NCBI GenBank assembly: GCA_011503125.2 | Contig: WWBZ02000001.1 | Span: forward strand, 3,720,001 to 3,784,000 | Length of the DNA: 64,000 nucleotides | Direction: 5' to 3' | From: Botryosphaeria dothidea | Taxonomy: Eukaryota; Ascomycota; Dothideomycetes; Botryosphaeriales; Botryosphaeriaceae | Shown here: piece by piece, positions 12,101 through 23,843 of the stretch | Layout: each line of letters begins with the position of its first letter | How positions within the stretch are numbered: the first letter of the stretch is position 1 | Notes under the pieces: model-generated | What the model was told of the DNA's origin: nothing | The model's database searches: none | Seen by the model: the letters and a program-made list of their open reading frames with translations, nothing else | Program-made: the position numbers and the translations under genes

Positions 12101-13449
12101 ACAACTCAAAACGAACGTCTAGCCAACAAAGTACTGCAGCTCAGAACGGTGTACAGCCTCTCCTCAGTCCACATTCTTACTTTCATTTTGCTCTGCGTGA
12201 CTCATTGCATTTTCAGGAGCTTTAATCACGCCAGCCCTTCGTTGGATGTGGAGAGGCAAAGCACCAACGGACGCCTGTGTTGGACAGAATGCGCGTACGC
12301 AAAATCAAGCAGTGTGTCCGTCGGCAACTTCCCTGGACTCTGCGATTTCTTCGTCCAATGACCACTCAATCAACGACCGCCCGCCCGGTAAACAACACCA
12401 CGATCTGCACAGCAACTTCCTTCGCCGGATAGACATGCGGCAGGCAGCAATTGCTTCGACAGTCTCCCTTACGGTCATGCTGCTTACTTTGCCGGGAAGG
12501 CTATCACTTCGTTGCAAGACCCTCCACACGCTACCTCGATACTAGCTGCACTCCTGGTTGTGCGGGTTGGTTGAGAGAGTCGGGTTCCCACTATTGACGC
12601 CCGAAGATTTTTATCCTCTGAGTTGAACGACGACCGATTTCGGAAGCCAATCGGAGCAATGCTGTCTTGCACAGTTTCCTCAATGAGATGTCCAAGTTCC
12701 TGGCCTAAAGTTTTGACGTATACCTGCCTCAAACACGATTCCAATTCCGTGCTTTAGCACAAACTGACGTAAGCATCGTACAGCCAGGAAATCAAGGATG
12801 GAAATGTGGCGGCTGTCGTGTGGATGTCGCCGTCAGAGGGAAAGAGGCGTGGACAGTGTCAGCTGAGGTCATCCATAGCGGAATCTCGAACATTTTTCAG
12901 CCGCCAACAACGAGCGCCTCATTTGATTCTGACGGATGTCAAAGATCCCTCCAAATCGTTGCAATAATTATCGTGGAGAGTAACGGGGTATGTTGGCCAC
13001 CTGGGTTCCAGACGGAGAAACCGAAGACCGGCCGAATCCGGAAGCTGTCGCCCTTTCCCCGATGCCTCCCACTCCACCGTCAAGCGCAAAATGGGTCCCA
13101 TTCGACATCATGTCTCCCTATCGTCTTTCGCCTCCCACCGGAATGAGTCCCGCTCGATGAAAGGTGGCAATTGTTATTGACCGTGTTCGCGCCGAAGCTG
13201 AGCGAGTTTTTTTTCGCTAGTGAGTTTTTTACGTTTTTGCTGCAGGGCTTTTCTCCGCGGTGAAATGCTCGCACGAAGGCTTGTGCAGGCGGACCTTTCC
13301 GCTGCGTTACGATCACCCGAGCTTCTTTGTCTGCTTGCTTCTTGACGTCTCTTGTATATCGTCTGAGTTTCTGCGTGGTCGCCATGTTGTCTGGATAGGT
13401 ATCTGCTGCCATGTGTTCTTGTTAAACGCTTTCAGCAACCACTTTTCCC
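9191..13449. other. Gene-poor region
   Basis: About 4.3 kb from the RlpA-like gene start to the 5S rRNA gene. The first few hundred bases must hold the RlpA-like promoter and 5' UTR. The rest shows only short open frames on all six frames (largest about 183 codons, minus strand 10273-10824), none with recognisable domains or convincing splice structure. No terminal repeats or transposase remnants were recognised by eye. Confidence 0.5.
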
Positions 13450-13569
13450 ACGTACGACCATAGGTCGCAGAATATAGGGCTTCCCGTCCGCTCAGCCGAT
13501 ACTCAAGCTGCGAACCGGCCGATTAGTACTCAAGTGGGTGACCATTGGGGAATCCCGGCTGTTGTACGT
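13450..13569 (+). rRNA. 5S ribosomal RNA
   Basis: A 120-nt sequence matching fungal 5S rRNA from end to end: ACGTACGACCATAGG at the start, GGGCTTCCCGTCCGCTCAG in the middle, the TTAGTA and GGGTGGGTGACCA-like segment, and AATCCCGGCTGTTGTACGT at the end. The ends pair (ACGTACGAC with GTTGTACGT), keeping helix I. The interior differs somewhat from the commonest Pezizomycotina sequences, so it may be a variant copy. RNA polymerase III terminator-like T runs follow at once. Dispersed single 5S genes are normal in filamentous ascomycetes. Confidence 0.92.
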
Positions 13570-13589
13570 TTTTGTCATTTTTTTTTTTT
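13569..13589 (+). terminator. RNA polymerase III terminator of the 5S gene
   Basis: A T5 run directly at the 3' end of the 5S gene, followed seven bases later by a run of about 12 T. Oligo-T on the sense strand is the pol III stop signal. Confidence 0.85.
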
Positions 13590-14272
13590 GTAAAACCTGG
13601 GTCACTTTTTCCGCCTTCCCGAGGTTCCTCTAGCGTACTGAGTAACTTCGACTTCCATCGTATGCCGCAAGGAAGTAGGGCCTCGTTGAAGCTACTGGTC
13701 TTCAATGTGTTCCGTGGAGGGATGACGTGAAGGTCCGGGTCCAAGTCCGGGTCAAAATCGAGGATTGAGTCAAGCGTCCGGTCGGTATGCTGTTCAGGGA
13801 GCATCACCAAATCCAACAGTAAGGCTGATCTAAACTTTCCATCTCTTTCTTTTCGTGGTCCATTTTACCAACATCTCTCGGCCAGTTCTCCCGTTCGTTC
13901 CATCTGCTTCCCTAGCTCTTTCAATCTGTCGTCCTTCTGTTTTTTCTGGGGGCAATCAAGCATCTTGCGCTCGTTGTAACATCAATGGAAAAAGAAGTAA
14001 AGATAAGAAAGAATAGCAAGGACTGACGAAAAGAAAAATGGCCAATGAAGACTAAATGGAATTGATCGACGAAGATATGCATACGGCAACCTCCCTTGGT
14101 AATGGTATGTACAACAAATGGTTGCCCACTATAATTCCACTTGTCTTTTATCTTTGACCTCTTCGCTTCAGTTGCATTAAACAGTAAATAATTCTTTGTA
14201 AATGCCTTTATGCATTATGCACTTACTTGCTTGAAATTTTTTCCCTTCCTTTTTCTCTTTTTCCCTTTTAAA
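13590..14272. other. Intergenic region
   Basis: About 680 bp between the 5S gene and the stop codon of the large repeat protein gene, AT-rich toward its right end; presumably the 3' untranslated region of that gene. No gene seen. Confidence 0.55.
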
Positions 14273-17200
14273 TCATAATGCCTCGAGGGAGATAAATGGT
14301 ATCACAGTTATGGTAAAGAAGATCAACGAGAGCCAAACCGCAGGCAATGGTCCATTGGCCACTCCTGCAGCACTTGCCGTTGTTGTCGTCTCCCCCTCCT
14401 GCGTCCGAGTGGCGGACGCAGATGCAGTCGACAAGGGATCACCATCGCCACTCGCTGCCGTTCTCGTACTCGTGGCCGTCGCCGATCCGGAAGGTGATGT
14501 AGATGAAGCTCTCGCCGTCGTCTCAGTCTCGCCGCCATCGGTCGCCGTATTCGCAGTACCTGTCGAGCTCCCGGTGGCGCCACCACCCAGCCCCTCGGCG
14601 ATCAAACCTCCCAGCCCGCCCGGATCGGCTACCACCAGCCCGCCCGCTACCATGCTGACCACGCTGCCCTGCATGGTCACTGCACTACCCCCGACTGACA
14701 GCGTCGTCGACCCGCCCAGCACTACCGTGCCGGAACCGATTGGCGTTGCTGTAAGCGTCTCGTCGCCGTTGGCAAGCGTGACGATGGCGCCTGTAGCTGC
14801 ACTAGCGCCCCCAGTGATCGCGGAGAACGAAACGGTCATTTGGCTTCCTTGGGCTCCCGCTCCTGCACTAGTAGATGCCGAAGTAGGGACGCCGTACGTC
14901 TGCCCGTCGATAACAACAACTGCTCCGCTAGCACCACCAGTCGCCGCAGGAACGACAACCTCTTTTCCGCCTATGGTGGTGGAAGCACCGGGTGTTAGCG
15001 TCGCGCTGCCGCCGATTACCACGCCCTTGCTCGGATCCTCAGGATCAACGGGTGCGATGGCGATGCCTGAGACAGCAGCAGCAGCAGCGGAAGTAGCCGT
15101 GGGCAGAGCGTGCGTCTCCCCTCCGATCACCACGGCGCCTCCGCTCGCAGGGACGACGACAGGCACGCCGTTCACCGTCGTCGAAGTGCCTGGCGCGAGG
15201 GGCTGGCCGCCGACGAGCACGCCTGACGAGTTCGACGGGTCGATGGCGACAACAGCGGATCCGCCCGCAGAAGCGGGAGCGCCGGTGTAGAGCGGAGAGG
15301 TCGTGCCATCTACGACGATGGCGCCACCGGTGGGCACGATGACTACGGTGTGCGAATCGATGAGGGTGGTGTGGCCGGGGGTGAGGGTCTGGGTGCCTAT
15401 GACGACGCCTCCGGCGGCGTTGTTGTTGCCGCTGCTTTCGCCTTGATTTCCGTTGGGACTGGGATTGGCGGCTGCGCTAGGGACAGCAGATGCGAGGGCA
15501 GTGCCGATGGTCACCACGACGGGGGCGAGGGTGGCTGCTTGGTTGTTGGGGTCGTTGTTGCCTGCAGGCGCGATGGTCTCGATGACGGGCAAGCCGCTGC
15601 CGCTGCCGCTGCCGTCCTCGTTCTCGTTCTCGTTGTTCCCAGAGTTCGGCTGTGGTTGCTGCTGGCCACCTCCGTTGTTGTTGGATGATGGCGGATCAGA
15701 GTCGCCTCCGTTTTGTCCAGTGGTGGTGGTTGGCGTTGGGTCGGCTGAATTGGGGTCAGCAGCAGTTGGCTGGCCGCCGCCCCAGATGCCGGAGATTATG
15801 GAGCCCAGATTTCCCCATGGATCCGAGCTTGACGAATCGTTTCCATTGCTTCCGTCGTGGGAAGGATCGGAAGAGGCAGGTGGGTCGACAGGTCCGGTAG
15901 GTTGGGGATTGCTGCCTCCAGCGTCATGGCCGGCCTCATTAGTGGGAGCAGTAGGAGCAGTAGTAGGAAAGCCAGCAGAGGCGGTACTCGGCGCGAATGG
16001 CGCTGTCGTTTCGGTCACTGGCGCTGCCGACGTGGTGATGGATTCAGGATGCCCGTTAGTCGTGGTGGCTGCTGCGCTTCCAGGCGGAAGGAGCGCACCG
16101 GCGGTCGTAAGGGGGATGGGTGGGTCGAGGACGAGTTGATTCCACACGACGGCAGTGCAGTTGGCAGCTCGAGGATCGAGGTGAGTGAACATGGCTGGAT
16201 TTGTGGGCATGACAATATCGGGCTTGTAGTCGTCGAAGACTATTTGGCTTCTAGTGAGCTCTTGGCCTGACCAATTTTTTTCTCCCTCTCTTCGAGTTAC
16301 AGTTTTCACTTACTTGTGCTGCAGTTGTCCGCTCTCCACCACTGACAGTCCCGCATGCTTTTGTAGGTAGCCGCAGGCACTGGATAGTCCATGTCCGCCC
16401 AAGTCAAGGGCACCGTGGTTCTCGCAGTGTCACCAGTGGCCGTTGTCGGGCGCGTCTCTCCAACCGGCTTGAACACGACGCTTGAGAAAGACTCGGGCGG
16501 TGCAGACAGCCAGACGTTTCTCGTCAGAGGCAGCACGCAGGGATATCCTTCAAGACTCTGGAAAGACATGTAGATGGACGGGGACGTGAAAGTCATGTCC
16601 TCGTAGACGGCCGTGACTAACCCTGCTGGTGGTGACGTGGGCGTGGGCGTCCCCAACGCGTTTTTGGTGCGCGTGCAGAGCCACTCTTCATCCTTACTGA
16701 CGGGCCAGTAGAACACCTTCATCTCTCCGGAACCAACTCTGCACGCGAACTTGCCCTCCTTCGGGAGCATGCAGTTCGGGCCCCAGAGGCAGTCCATGTC
16801 GGTAGGCTTGGGCGGGCCCGGGTACAGACCGTTCACAGAGGCAGAGACGAGGAGCTCGCAGCCGCGGGGATTGTAGGTGCACTTGGGGGGCGCCTCGCTA
16901 AAGCTGGGGTATATGGTTGATGTCGTAAACATGGTCGTCGTGATGGTGGGCGAGGCTTCGCCCGTTGCGCGCGGCACGCCATCGCAGAGCGTTGTCAGGT
17001 TACCGGTGTAGGTTGGGTAGAATGTGTGGGACTCGCCCGTGAGGTAGGCGCCCGTGACCGTGGTGCTGCATTTACCGACATCGCAGGCGGTGGATTGAAA
17101 ATCCCACAGGCGCGATCTCCACGCGATGGACTCGGACTGACATTCGGCCACGGACGAGACAACAGCAAAGTCTGTGCCTGCCCATAAGAGTTCCGAGGAA

Positions 17201-17445
17201 TTGACGGCGAAGGACGTATAGCTTGAGCCGCCGACAGTGTTGTTCGAGGGTGTCTGGGCCGGTGGGGAGGTTGTTGTCAGGGCCGTCGATGCTGCCGAGG
17301 ACGAGGCTGGCGTGATGGGGGTGGTGATGGTTGTTGTTGCATTGATGGGGATGAATCCAGCCGAAGCTACATTCCACCAAAGAGAGAAGAACGATGCCAA
17401 GAGGATCCTCGAGGAAGATGAGGGGGAGATTGGTAATAAAGACAT
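14273..17445 (-). CDS. Large secreted, probably GPI-anchored repeat protein
   Basis: Two exons, 16314-17445 and 14273-16266, giving about 1041 residues. The N-terminus is a signal peptide (hydrophobic core ILLASFFSLWWNVASA). It is followed by a Thr/Ser-rich stretch and a roughly 300-residue cysteine-bearing region (CDVGKCSTTV, CTYNPRGCELLV, DCLWGPNCMLP) of a kind found in fungal surface proteins of unknown function. The second exon encodes a Gly/Asn/Pro/Ser-rich linker, then at least three repeats with the theme VVIGG-x-LTPG-x-TT-x-G-x-VVVP-x-GG-x-VVIDG, then a Thr/Ser tail ending in a hydrophobic segment (AVWLSLIFFTITVIPFISL), as expected for GPI attachment. The intron acceptor could instead lie 27 nt further in (exon from 16239), also in frame. 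Likely cell-wall or adhesive; not assignable to a named gene. Confidence 0.85.
14610..15411 (-). repeat. Protein repeat array in the GPI-anchor-like protein
   Basis: Three clear copies, encoded near 15280-15411, 15100-15222 and 14888-15031, and a fourth degenerate copy near 14610-14735 (VVLGGSTTLSVGGSAV). Each has GG-x-LTPG or a close variant, then TT-x-(N/G)G, VVVP, a Gly-rich turn and VVI-x-G. The alternating beta-branched and Gly pattern suggests short beta-strands. Confidence 0.85.
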
Positions 17446-18908
17446 CTGGAAACGAGAAAAGCGAAACGAAGGAAGAAAAAACGGAGACTCAAAGAGGCAC
17501 GGCAGCGCTCAGGCAGGTGGACAGTGCTCCCAACACCAACACAAAGCGGAATGAGGCACAGGCGGTGGGAGGAGTGGTGCCGATGTTGCAAGTGTTGTGG
17601 ATGCGGCGTTGCACAGGATTAAAAAGGGTACCATTTCTCTTCTACGCTCCGAAGTATAACTGCGCCGCAATCAAGCGGATGAACCAGCGCACCGGGAAAC
17701 CCATTGTCAGTGTGTCGCCAGCTCTCGCCTGAACGGTGTGCGGGTCCGTCGATGGGCGGCAGGACTGGCGGCGTGCAATGGCGAAACGTGAATAAATGCC
17801 CGGCCAGGTGGTTGTTTGCTGTGCCGCAAGGCGTGGAACTGCCTGAAGGAGAAAAACACTTAGACGATCTGCCAGGGTCCTGAATAAGAGCGCAACGCAC
17901 CCTGGCTGTCTCAGAGCGACCGCGCCGCATTAGACGCCCGGCAGCGGCTCGCTGGGGCCTGCGATTGGGCGGCTTCGGGCTTCCGGCGCTTGCAGTGGGG
18001 GCGTCACAGTAGGCTTGGCGACGCTATGGTTGTATTTTTACGACGTCCATGTCGCCTGCTCCTTGCTGTCCGCCCATTTGCAGCCTGGCTGCTCTGCTGG
18101 TCGATGTTGGTCCGCTGTCGCCCGGACATCTGACCAGCCTCGCGGGCTGTTGTTTCCTATGCAGCCTGCCATCTGCGCTCCCCGCGGCTCGCAGCCGGGC
18201 TCGTGCTATCTCACCAGCCCTCGTCATCGCTTCTCGGATCTCTCACCAGCTGGTCTTTATGTTTCCATAGTCGCTGCACTATGTCTGTTTTTGGGCCCGC
18301 TTCGAACCTTGCGAACAGCTGGCCATGAAGAGGCGCCGTGGTGAAGAAGCACGCGTGTACACACTGTCCCGAGTGTTGTCCCTTCTTAATTTACCGAACA
18401 AGATCCTGGAAAAGCAAATCTCAATCTCGTGAACTTCCCTCACGACTCGCACACTCTCTTACACGCTCTTCCTTCCACTTCCTTCTCAGATGCGAAGCCC
18501 ATCATTGTTCACCTACTTCTATGCTCTGCATTGGATCCAATCCTTGCAAAGGTCAGGCCCGTGGCGCTTTCGATGCAAGAAGGCGATACTGCCGGAGGGG
18601 TCTGAGGGGGGCGCCATGACGCGACATAAGATAGCGAGGTCTGTAGGACATTTCTTGTAAGAAGCAAGAAATTGTGTAAGTTATGTGGAACCCAATCATG
18701 GTCCTGTTGTTCGGGCGTAGGAGATGGTATTTTCTCAGGGTCCCATCAAACCACGGTATGACCATATCGAGGCGAAATTCATTGAGTTCTGCCTACCAGT
18801 ACCTGTCTACATATGCCATAAAGCTGCCCATGCATTACCATCTTTCTATCTTCCTTACTAGTCCCCATTCTATCTCGTCTTCGCTTTCTTCGACTCCCTA
18901 TCGCGAAC
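17446..18908. other. Intergenic region between divergent genes
   Basis: About 1.45 kb holding the promoters of the minus-strand repeat protein and the plus-strand F-box gene. Short open frames occur but none is supported. A segment near 18226 resembles the first bases of U2 snRNA only superficially. Confidence 0.5.
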
Positions 18909-19573
18909 ATGGCCCGTGTCGCGACGTTCCGACGACCCCGATGGGTGGAGAAAGCAGCAGCAGCACTCTCCCGCCAGTAACACCGTCATCTCCGTCGTCG
19001 ATTCAACTCTTCTCTCCCTCCCCAGAGAGCTTTTTGACCAAGTAACGAGCTTCCTCCCTTCGGAGTCCGTCGCCGCGCTCATGCTCACCTGCCATGGGCT
19101 CTACGTCGCGTTTTCCCCCACCCTCAAACTCGACATGGGCAAGCCCGCCAAGATCCGCTTCCTGCAGCTCCTCGAGCAGCAGTTCCCAAAGCATTATCTC
19201 TGCCACGGCTGCGCGACCTACCATCCCCTCCTGGCCAAAGACGAGCCGCGCAAGTATGCCAAGTTTCTCATGCGTACTAATATGTCGTTACTACTGCAGC
19301 CATTGTCATACAGACATCTGTATCTCACTTTTTGCAAAGATCAAATGGAATTCAGGGAAGGGGACGGGGTTGACAGTGCATTTCTGCAGGAATTTGGGGG
19401 CTGGGTATTCACCGGAGGGTCTAAAATGGCAGGCAGCAGCTGAGGTGTATGGGAAGCCTATGAGAACGCAGCGGCTTAGAACGGCGGAAAATCATGTCGA
19501 TGTTTGGGATGCATGGTGGGCGGACAATGAAGCCAAAAAGACTGCGAAACAAAAAGCGGAAGAGAAGAAGTAA
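18909..19573 (+). CDS. F-box domain protein (start unresolved)
   Basis: An F-box (SLPRELFDQVTSFLPSES followed by VAALMLTCHGLY) is encoded from about 19015, then a conserved LCHGCATYHP motif. A 46-nt intron (19254-19299, donor GTATGC, branch-like TACTAAT, acceptor TGCAG) joins this in frame to 19300-19573, encoding HCHTDICISLFAKIKWNSGK and ending at a TAA. F-box proteins recruit substrates to SCF ubiquitin ligases; the substrate here is unknown. The F-box frame has no ATG between the upstream stop (18859) and the F-box. The well-placed ATG at 18909 is in another frame and meets a stop after 23 codons. Either a 5' intron was missed, or a one-base indel broke the start, making this a young pseudogene. 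Exact 5' end therefore uncertain. Confidence 0.65.
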
Positions 19574-21844
19574 GAACTTAGACCAACCAAAGCGCTAAAT
19601 GGCTCTGACGTACAGCCACTGGAGAAGAAGGCACGAGGAGCGGCGCGGCCGTGTTAGCGCGCGAGAGAAGAATTGCTACGCTGAACAGCTCAGAGATTCG
19701 AGGAGCAAGAAGCAAAGGGATCAGATGTCGGAGAAGGATTGGTTATCGGGACTGCACTTCACACTCCCAAATATCAGAGCAAGTAGGATGTAGTGCATAG
19801 GATGAATCTCGTGAAATTGAGAAATTTCTTGGCTACATACAAAGAGAGACCAACAGCTCCTTCTTCCCTCATTCTGTGAATGCCTCTCATCAATGCACGC
19901 CATTGCAATTCGTACCAGATGTCTCCACCGCCAGAAACAGTCATTATGAGTGTGTTCTGGAGCGTCGAATTCTGTATGAGTGTTTGCTGTCTTGCAGAAC
20001 TGCGAGAAGTGTGATGTACGAGTATGTGCCGCCCTGGGAAAATGAAGTGTGTGATGCATACCGAGAGAGCGTGCAGTGCCATCGCGGACGTGGAGGAGGT
20101 GCGAGAGGAGGCCTGGGAGGAGGAAAGGCCTGAAGAGGCAGATGCCGCATGGCTCAGGAGATACTTTCGGACACGAGGACGGTGAGCTTCCATGCAAAAT
20201 GAGAAGGAGAAGAGAAAACTTCCCAATTCATGGTCGCCATCGAGGGTCCCCTGCTCTTAGCTTCACCTGTTCAGGCTACTAGACTCCAGCACTGACGCTG
20301 AAGTGGCAGGGTCGTCGCTGGAGCGCCACCCGAAGGTGACGCCGTCCGCCGTGTTCAGAACAGGGTCGGGCGGATCTTCAGGGCTCAAGGCCCTGGGCCA
20401 TCATGCGATGGCTGCCCTTCCGTCGGGCTTGACGCGACTTCGTCAGAGGCCTGTCTACCTGCAGGGAAATCTCTCATCAGCACACCAGACTCCTGATCGT
20501 TATTCTGTGCTTCGTTATCTTGGGACTGCTTGCGACTGCAAGCTTGGAAAATTGTTAACATCACCTTGTAGTTGCTCAAGAGCACGCCGAGCCAAACGCC
20601 GACAAGGAAGAAGGCCGTTAAGGTCTCAATCAGTGTCAAAGTCATTTTGGCTCTGAGGAGAAAAAGAGAACAGGAAGAGGAGAAGTTGGCGGCGCTTATA
20701 TGCCCAGCGCGCGGCTCGGACGTAGCTACCTGTTTACTGCGCGGCAGTCGCTGTTGGTGGGTGACCTCCTGCAGTTGTTGCTCTGTTCTTACTCCCTCGA
20801 ACCTGTGGCTGTACTTCCCATTCGGGAAATCCGCGTCTCCCACAACAGCACCCAAGCACGGATTGTGCGCAGCGCATTCACACCACAAGCACCTCTCCTA
20901 CAAGTTCGCGCTGCTTTTTTGATATATGAAGCACTTAAAAGTCGCGCGGTGGTTGGTAGAAATAGAAATACTGCAGTGATGTTGCTTCTCCCACCACGGA
21001 AAGGTTGGTCCGGCACGCCTGCTCCTCCCCTTCCAGGAATGGACGGTGAAGACAGCTGAATGGAGGCAACATGCCGCGCGCAAAATCGTTCCATGCTGGC
21101 GCCATTTCGGGCTGTTGCATCCAACCTCAAACTCAAGACCTTCAACACAGGAGGTAATCGCGAACAAGTGGCTAGCGGCAATGGCCTTGAACAAGTTCAA
21201 CTTCATGGGAGCTGAAGCATTCATCCAGAAATAAGCGTGTTAAATTCACGATTATGAAGCTATCAACATGATTGCTTTAACCACCTATAGTAGTATTGAT
21301 GAAACCTTTGTCTGGTCCGTAGATGCAAATATCGTATTCGACGCCAACCATCCGCTGCAGCACCCTTCTGTACGGCAGCTTGGTAACAGATCGTAGTTGC
21401 ATACCACTCCCTAAGTCCTCCGGTCTGATGCACATAAGCTCCAGCATAAAGTAAAAAGGCGTCCAGCAGTTCGGGGCGAAAAGGTGATGCTTGGTTGACG
21501 GAGACGATCGGAGCTAAGGATTCCAGGAATCGGCGCAATACGGGTACAACAACCACGAACATTGAAAATGCGGGGATGCGCTTTATTCCACGAAAACCGC
21601 CACGAAAATGGTTCTGTACTTACGAGCTTAGTGAGTCATGCACGTGGTAGTTGTGACCGCAATGAACCATAGTATGCGAACAGACAACAGAAAATTGATG
21701 TCTACCTCCTTCAAGCACGTACAAGTCGAAGTGATGGAAGATGTACAGCACATGTTCAAACAAAATGACAGCAGGGCTCTTCGCTATATCCAAACATGTA
21801 AAAAAAAAAAGAGAATCCCGCCCAGAATATGTAGTCTTCCCTTT
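19574..21844. other. Mostly non-coding region
   Basis: About 2.3 kb between the F-box gene and the 3' end of the acyl-CoA synthetase gene. One small membrane-protein candidate is listed separately. A 99-codon frame on the minus strand (21263-21562) has no recognisable features. Confidence 0.5.
20385..20645 (-). CDS. Possible small single-pass membrane protein
   Basis: An 86-codon frame starting MTLTLIETLTAFFLVGVW has one strong hydrophobic segment (residues about 5-30) and a polar acidic tail. The frame stays open upstream to 20888 without a better start. No family recognised; it may be a chance open frame. Confidence 0.3.
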   Translation of the reverse strand: MTLTLIETLTAFFLVGVWLGVLLSNYKVMLTIFQACSRKQSQDNEAQNNDQESGVLMRDFPAGRQASDEVASSPTEGQPSHDGPGP

Positions 21845-23441
21845 TTACAACTTGGCCTTCGGCTTTTCCTGCTTCAGCATGGCGTCCGCGACATTTCTCC
21901 TCTGAATCTTGCCGGTGGCTGTCTTGGGCATGATATCCGTGAAGAAGACCTTCTTGGGCAGCTTGAATTTCGCAACGCGATCTTTGAGCCAGCCCTTCAA
22001 CTCATCTGCAGATAGCGTCTTGCCCTCCTTGAGCACAACCGCAACACCGACATCCTGGCCGTACATCTCGTCCGCGATGGCGAAGCTGACAGCCTCAGAG
22101 ATTGCCGGGTGCTGTGCAAGGACATTGTCAAGCTCAATGGGAGAAATCTTCTCGCCACCCTTATTGATGAGCTCCTTAATGCGGCCGGTAATGATGACAT
22201 AGCCTTCCTTGTCGAGCTTGCCCTGGTCGCCCGTGCGGAAAAAGCCTTCCTTGGTAAAGCTAGACTTGTTGGCTTCCGGATTGTTGATATATCCCTTGGT
22301 CACGTTCTCGCCACGAATGCAGATTTCCCCCTCCTTGCCCTGCGGGACTTCCTTGCCCTCCTGATCGAGGATCTTGACTTCCACACCCTGACCCACACCA
22401 ACACTGCCAGGCTTACGCGGACCATTCTGAGGAAGAGGGTTTGAGGTCATTTGGTGTGCGGCCTCGGTCATAGCGTATGCCTCGAGGACTGGCGCATCAA
22501 AAGTCTCTTCGAGCTCATGGAAAGTCTTGGGTGACAGAGGGGAAGAGCATGAGCGGATGAAGCGAATGCTGGGCTTAGGGTTGGGAGGCGGATTCTTGAG
22601 CAGAATCTGGTGGATGGTCGGCACTGCCGTGTACCAATTCGCCTTATGCTCGATGAAATCTTTCCAGAATTCGTGAGCCGAGAACTTGAGAGGTACGATG
22701 ACGGAGCCGGCGGAGTGAAGCGGCGCAAGGAAGCCTGCCAGCAAGCCGTGTACGTGGAACAGAGGCATGACCAACATGGTGCGGTCCTGGGGAGAAAGCT
22801 GGTATGTTGCCTGGATGTTTTCTGTATATATGTTAGCATCCTCTCTAAACAGTACTGTGTGGATGCATACTCATTGTCCTAGTAAGGTTGCGGTGGGTCA
22901 ATGGTACAGCCTTGGGCCTGCCAGTGGTACCACTGGTGTGAAGAACGAGGGCCACATCCTCAGGCTGAGCCTGCTCAACCCTTTGGCTTCCCTTGCCCTT
23001 GAGCTTTCCATTGTCCTTAACATCCAAAACAACCTCTTTTCCGTTCCAGTAGCACTCAGCAATGGCAGCTTGGTATTTCCTGGCAGCTCTGACGGCGGGC
23101 GAATCCTGAGCGAATTGTCCCTTGGGAACAAGAGCGACGGCGGAGCTCAAATCGTCGATGTAGAACTCGAACTCGCTCTGCTTGTATGCGGGGTTGAGAG
23201 GGGCAGCAATGGCCCTTTGCCATGAGGCAGCGAGGAAAGAAACGATAAATTCATAGCTGTTCGGCAGAGCGATGGAGACAGCCGAAGCAGGGGCAATGCC
23301 GAGGGCGGCAAGCTTCTTCTGGAATGAGGCAACCTCAGCGCTCAGCTGCTGGTAGGAGACAGACAGAGCTGGCTTGCTGGGGACTATGACCGCGGTGGAC
23401 TGCGACTGAGCCGAGAAAGCGTTGGCGAGAGTGGTGGCCAT
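21845..23441 (-). CDS. Peroxisomal AMP-dependent acyl-CoA synthetase (Pcs60/Fat2-like)
   Basis: Two exons, 22871-23441 and 21845-22821, joined at a GTATGC...ACAG intron, giving 515 residues. An ATP-dependent acid:CoA ligase of the adenylate-forming (ANL) superfamily. It shows the phosphate-binding motif LHTSGTTGRPKAVPLTHRN, MPLFHVHGLLAGF, YAMTEAAHQM, the core motif GFFRTGDQGKLDKEGYV with ITGRIKELINKGGEKISP, and the C-terminal lysine motif PKTATGKIQRR. It ends in -AKL, an accepted type 1 peroxisomal targeting signal, matching yeast Pcs60, an oxalyl-CoA synthetase. The substrate here could be oxalate or another short or medium-chain acid. It is divergently arranged with the SPF45-like gene, 402 bp apart. 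Confidence 0.93.
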
Positions 23442-23843
23442 AATGGCAGACAGTGAAGAACAGCAGATGCGAGAACGGCAGGAGGAAACGGGCTGCTGGC
23501 AAAAAATCGGGCGCTGGGCGACAGGAGTATTAAGTATGCGGTTATTCGGAGCAGAAAACGGGCGGCACGGTTGATCGGACGGGAAGTCGGCAGAGGGAGA
23601 AGTCGGGATGGATATGTCTCGCCGATGACACCATTGATACGCGGGACGTGCGAGGCATGCACAGGCCCCAGCGAGCAACTCCGCGCGCCGAGCCCGCAGC
23701 CTCGCGCCCGCCATCGTCCCGCCGCGAGGCCGCCCGAGCCAAGCTTGCGCGCGCATCCACTCCACTGCGACATCCACCATCACACGCGCAATCACCCGCA
23801 ACACCTCCCGTCCTCTTCCCCTGTCCTGGCCCGCTCACTCGCC
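23442..23843. promoter_or_regulatory. Shared divergent promoter region
   Basis: The 402 bp between the start codons of the acyl-CoA synthetase (minus) and SPF45-like (plus) genes must hold both promoters and 5' UTRs. No specific binding site is claimed. Confidence 0.6.

Noticed and set aside
14310..15290. 326-codon plus-strand open frame
   Set aside because: It is antisense to the repeat protein gene. The mirrored Val/Pro/Ala-rich low-complexity sequence follows from the repeat coding strand.
18222..18245. Resemblance to the 5' end of U2 snRNA (ATCGCTTCTCGG)
   Set aside because: The match ends at once; the following branch-binding and Sm-site sequences are absent.
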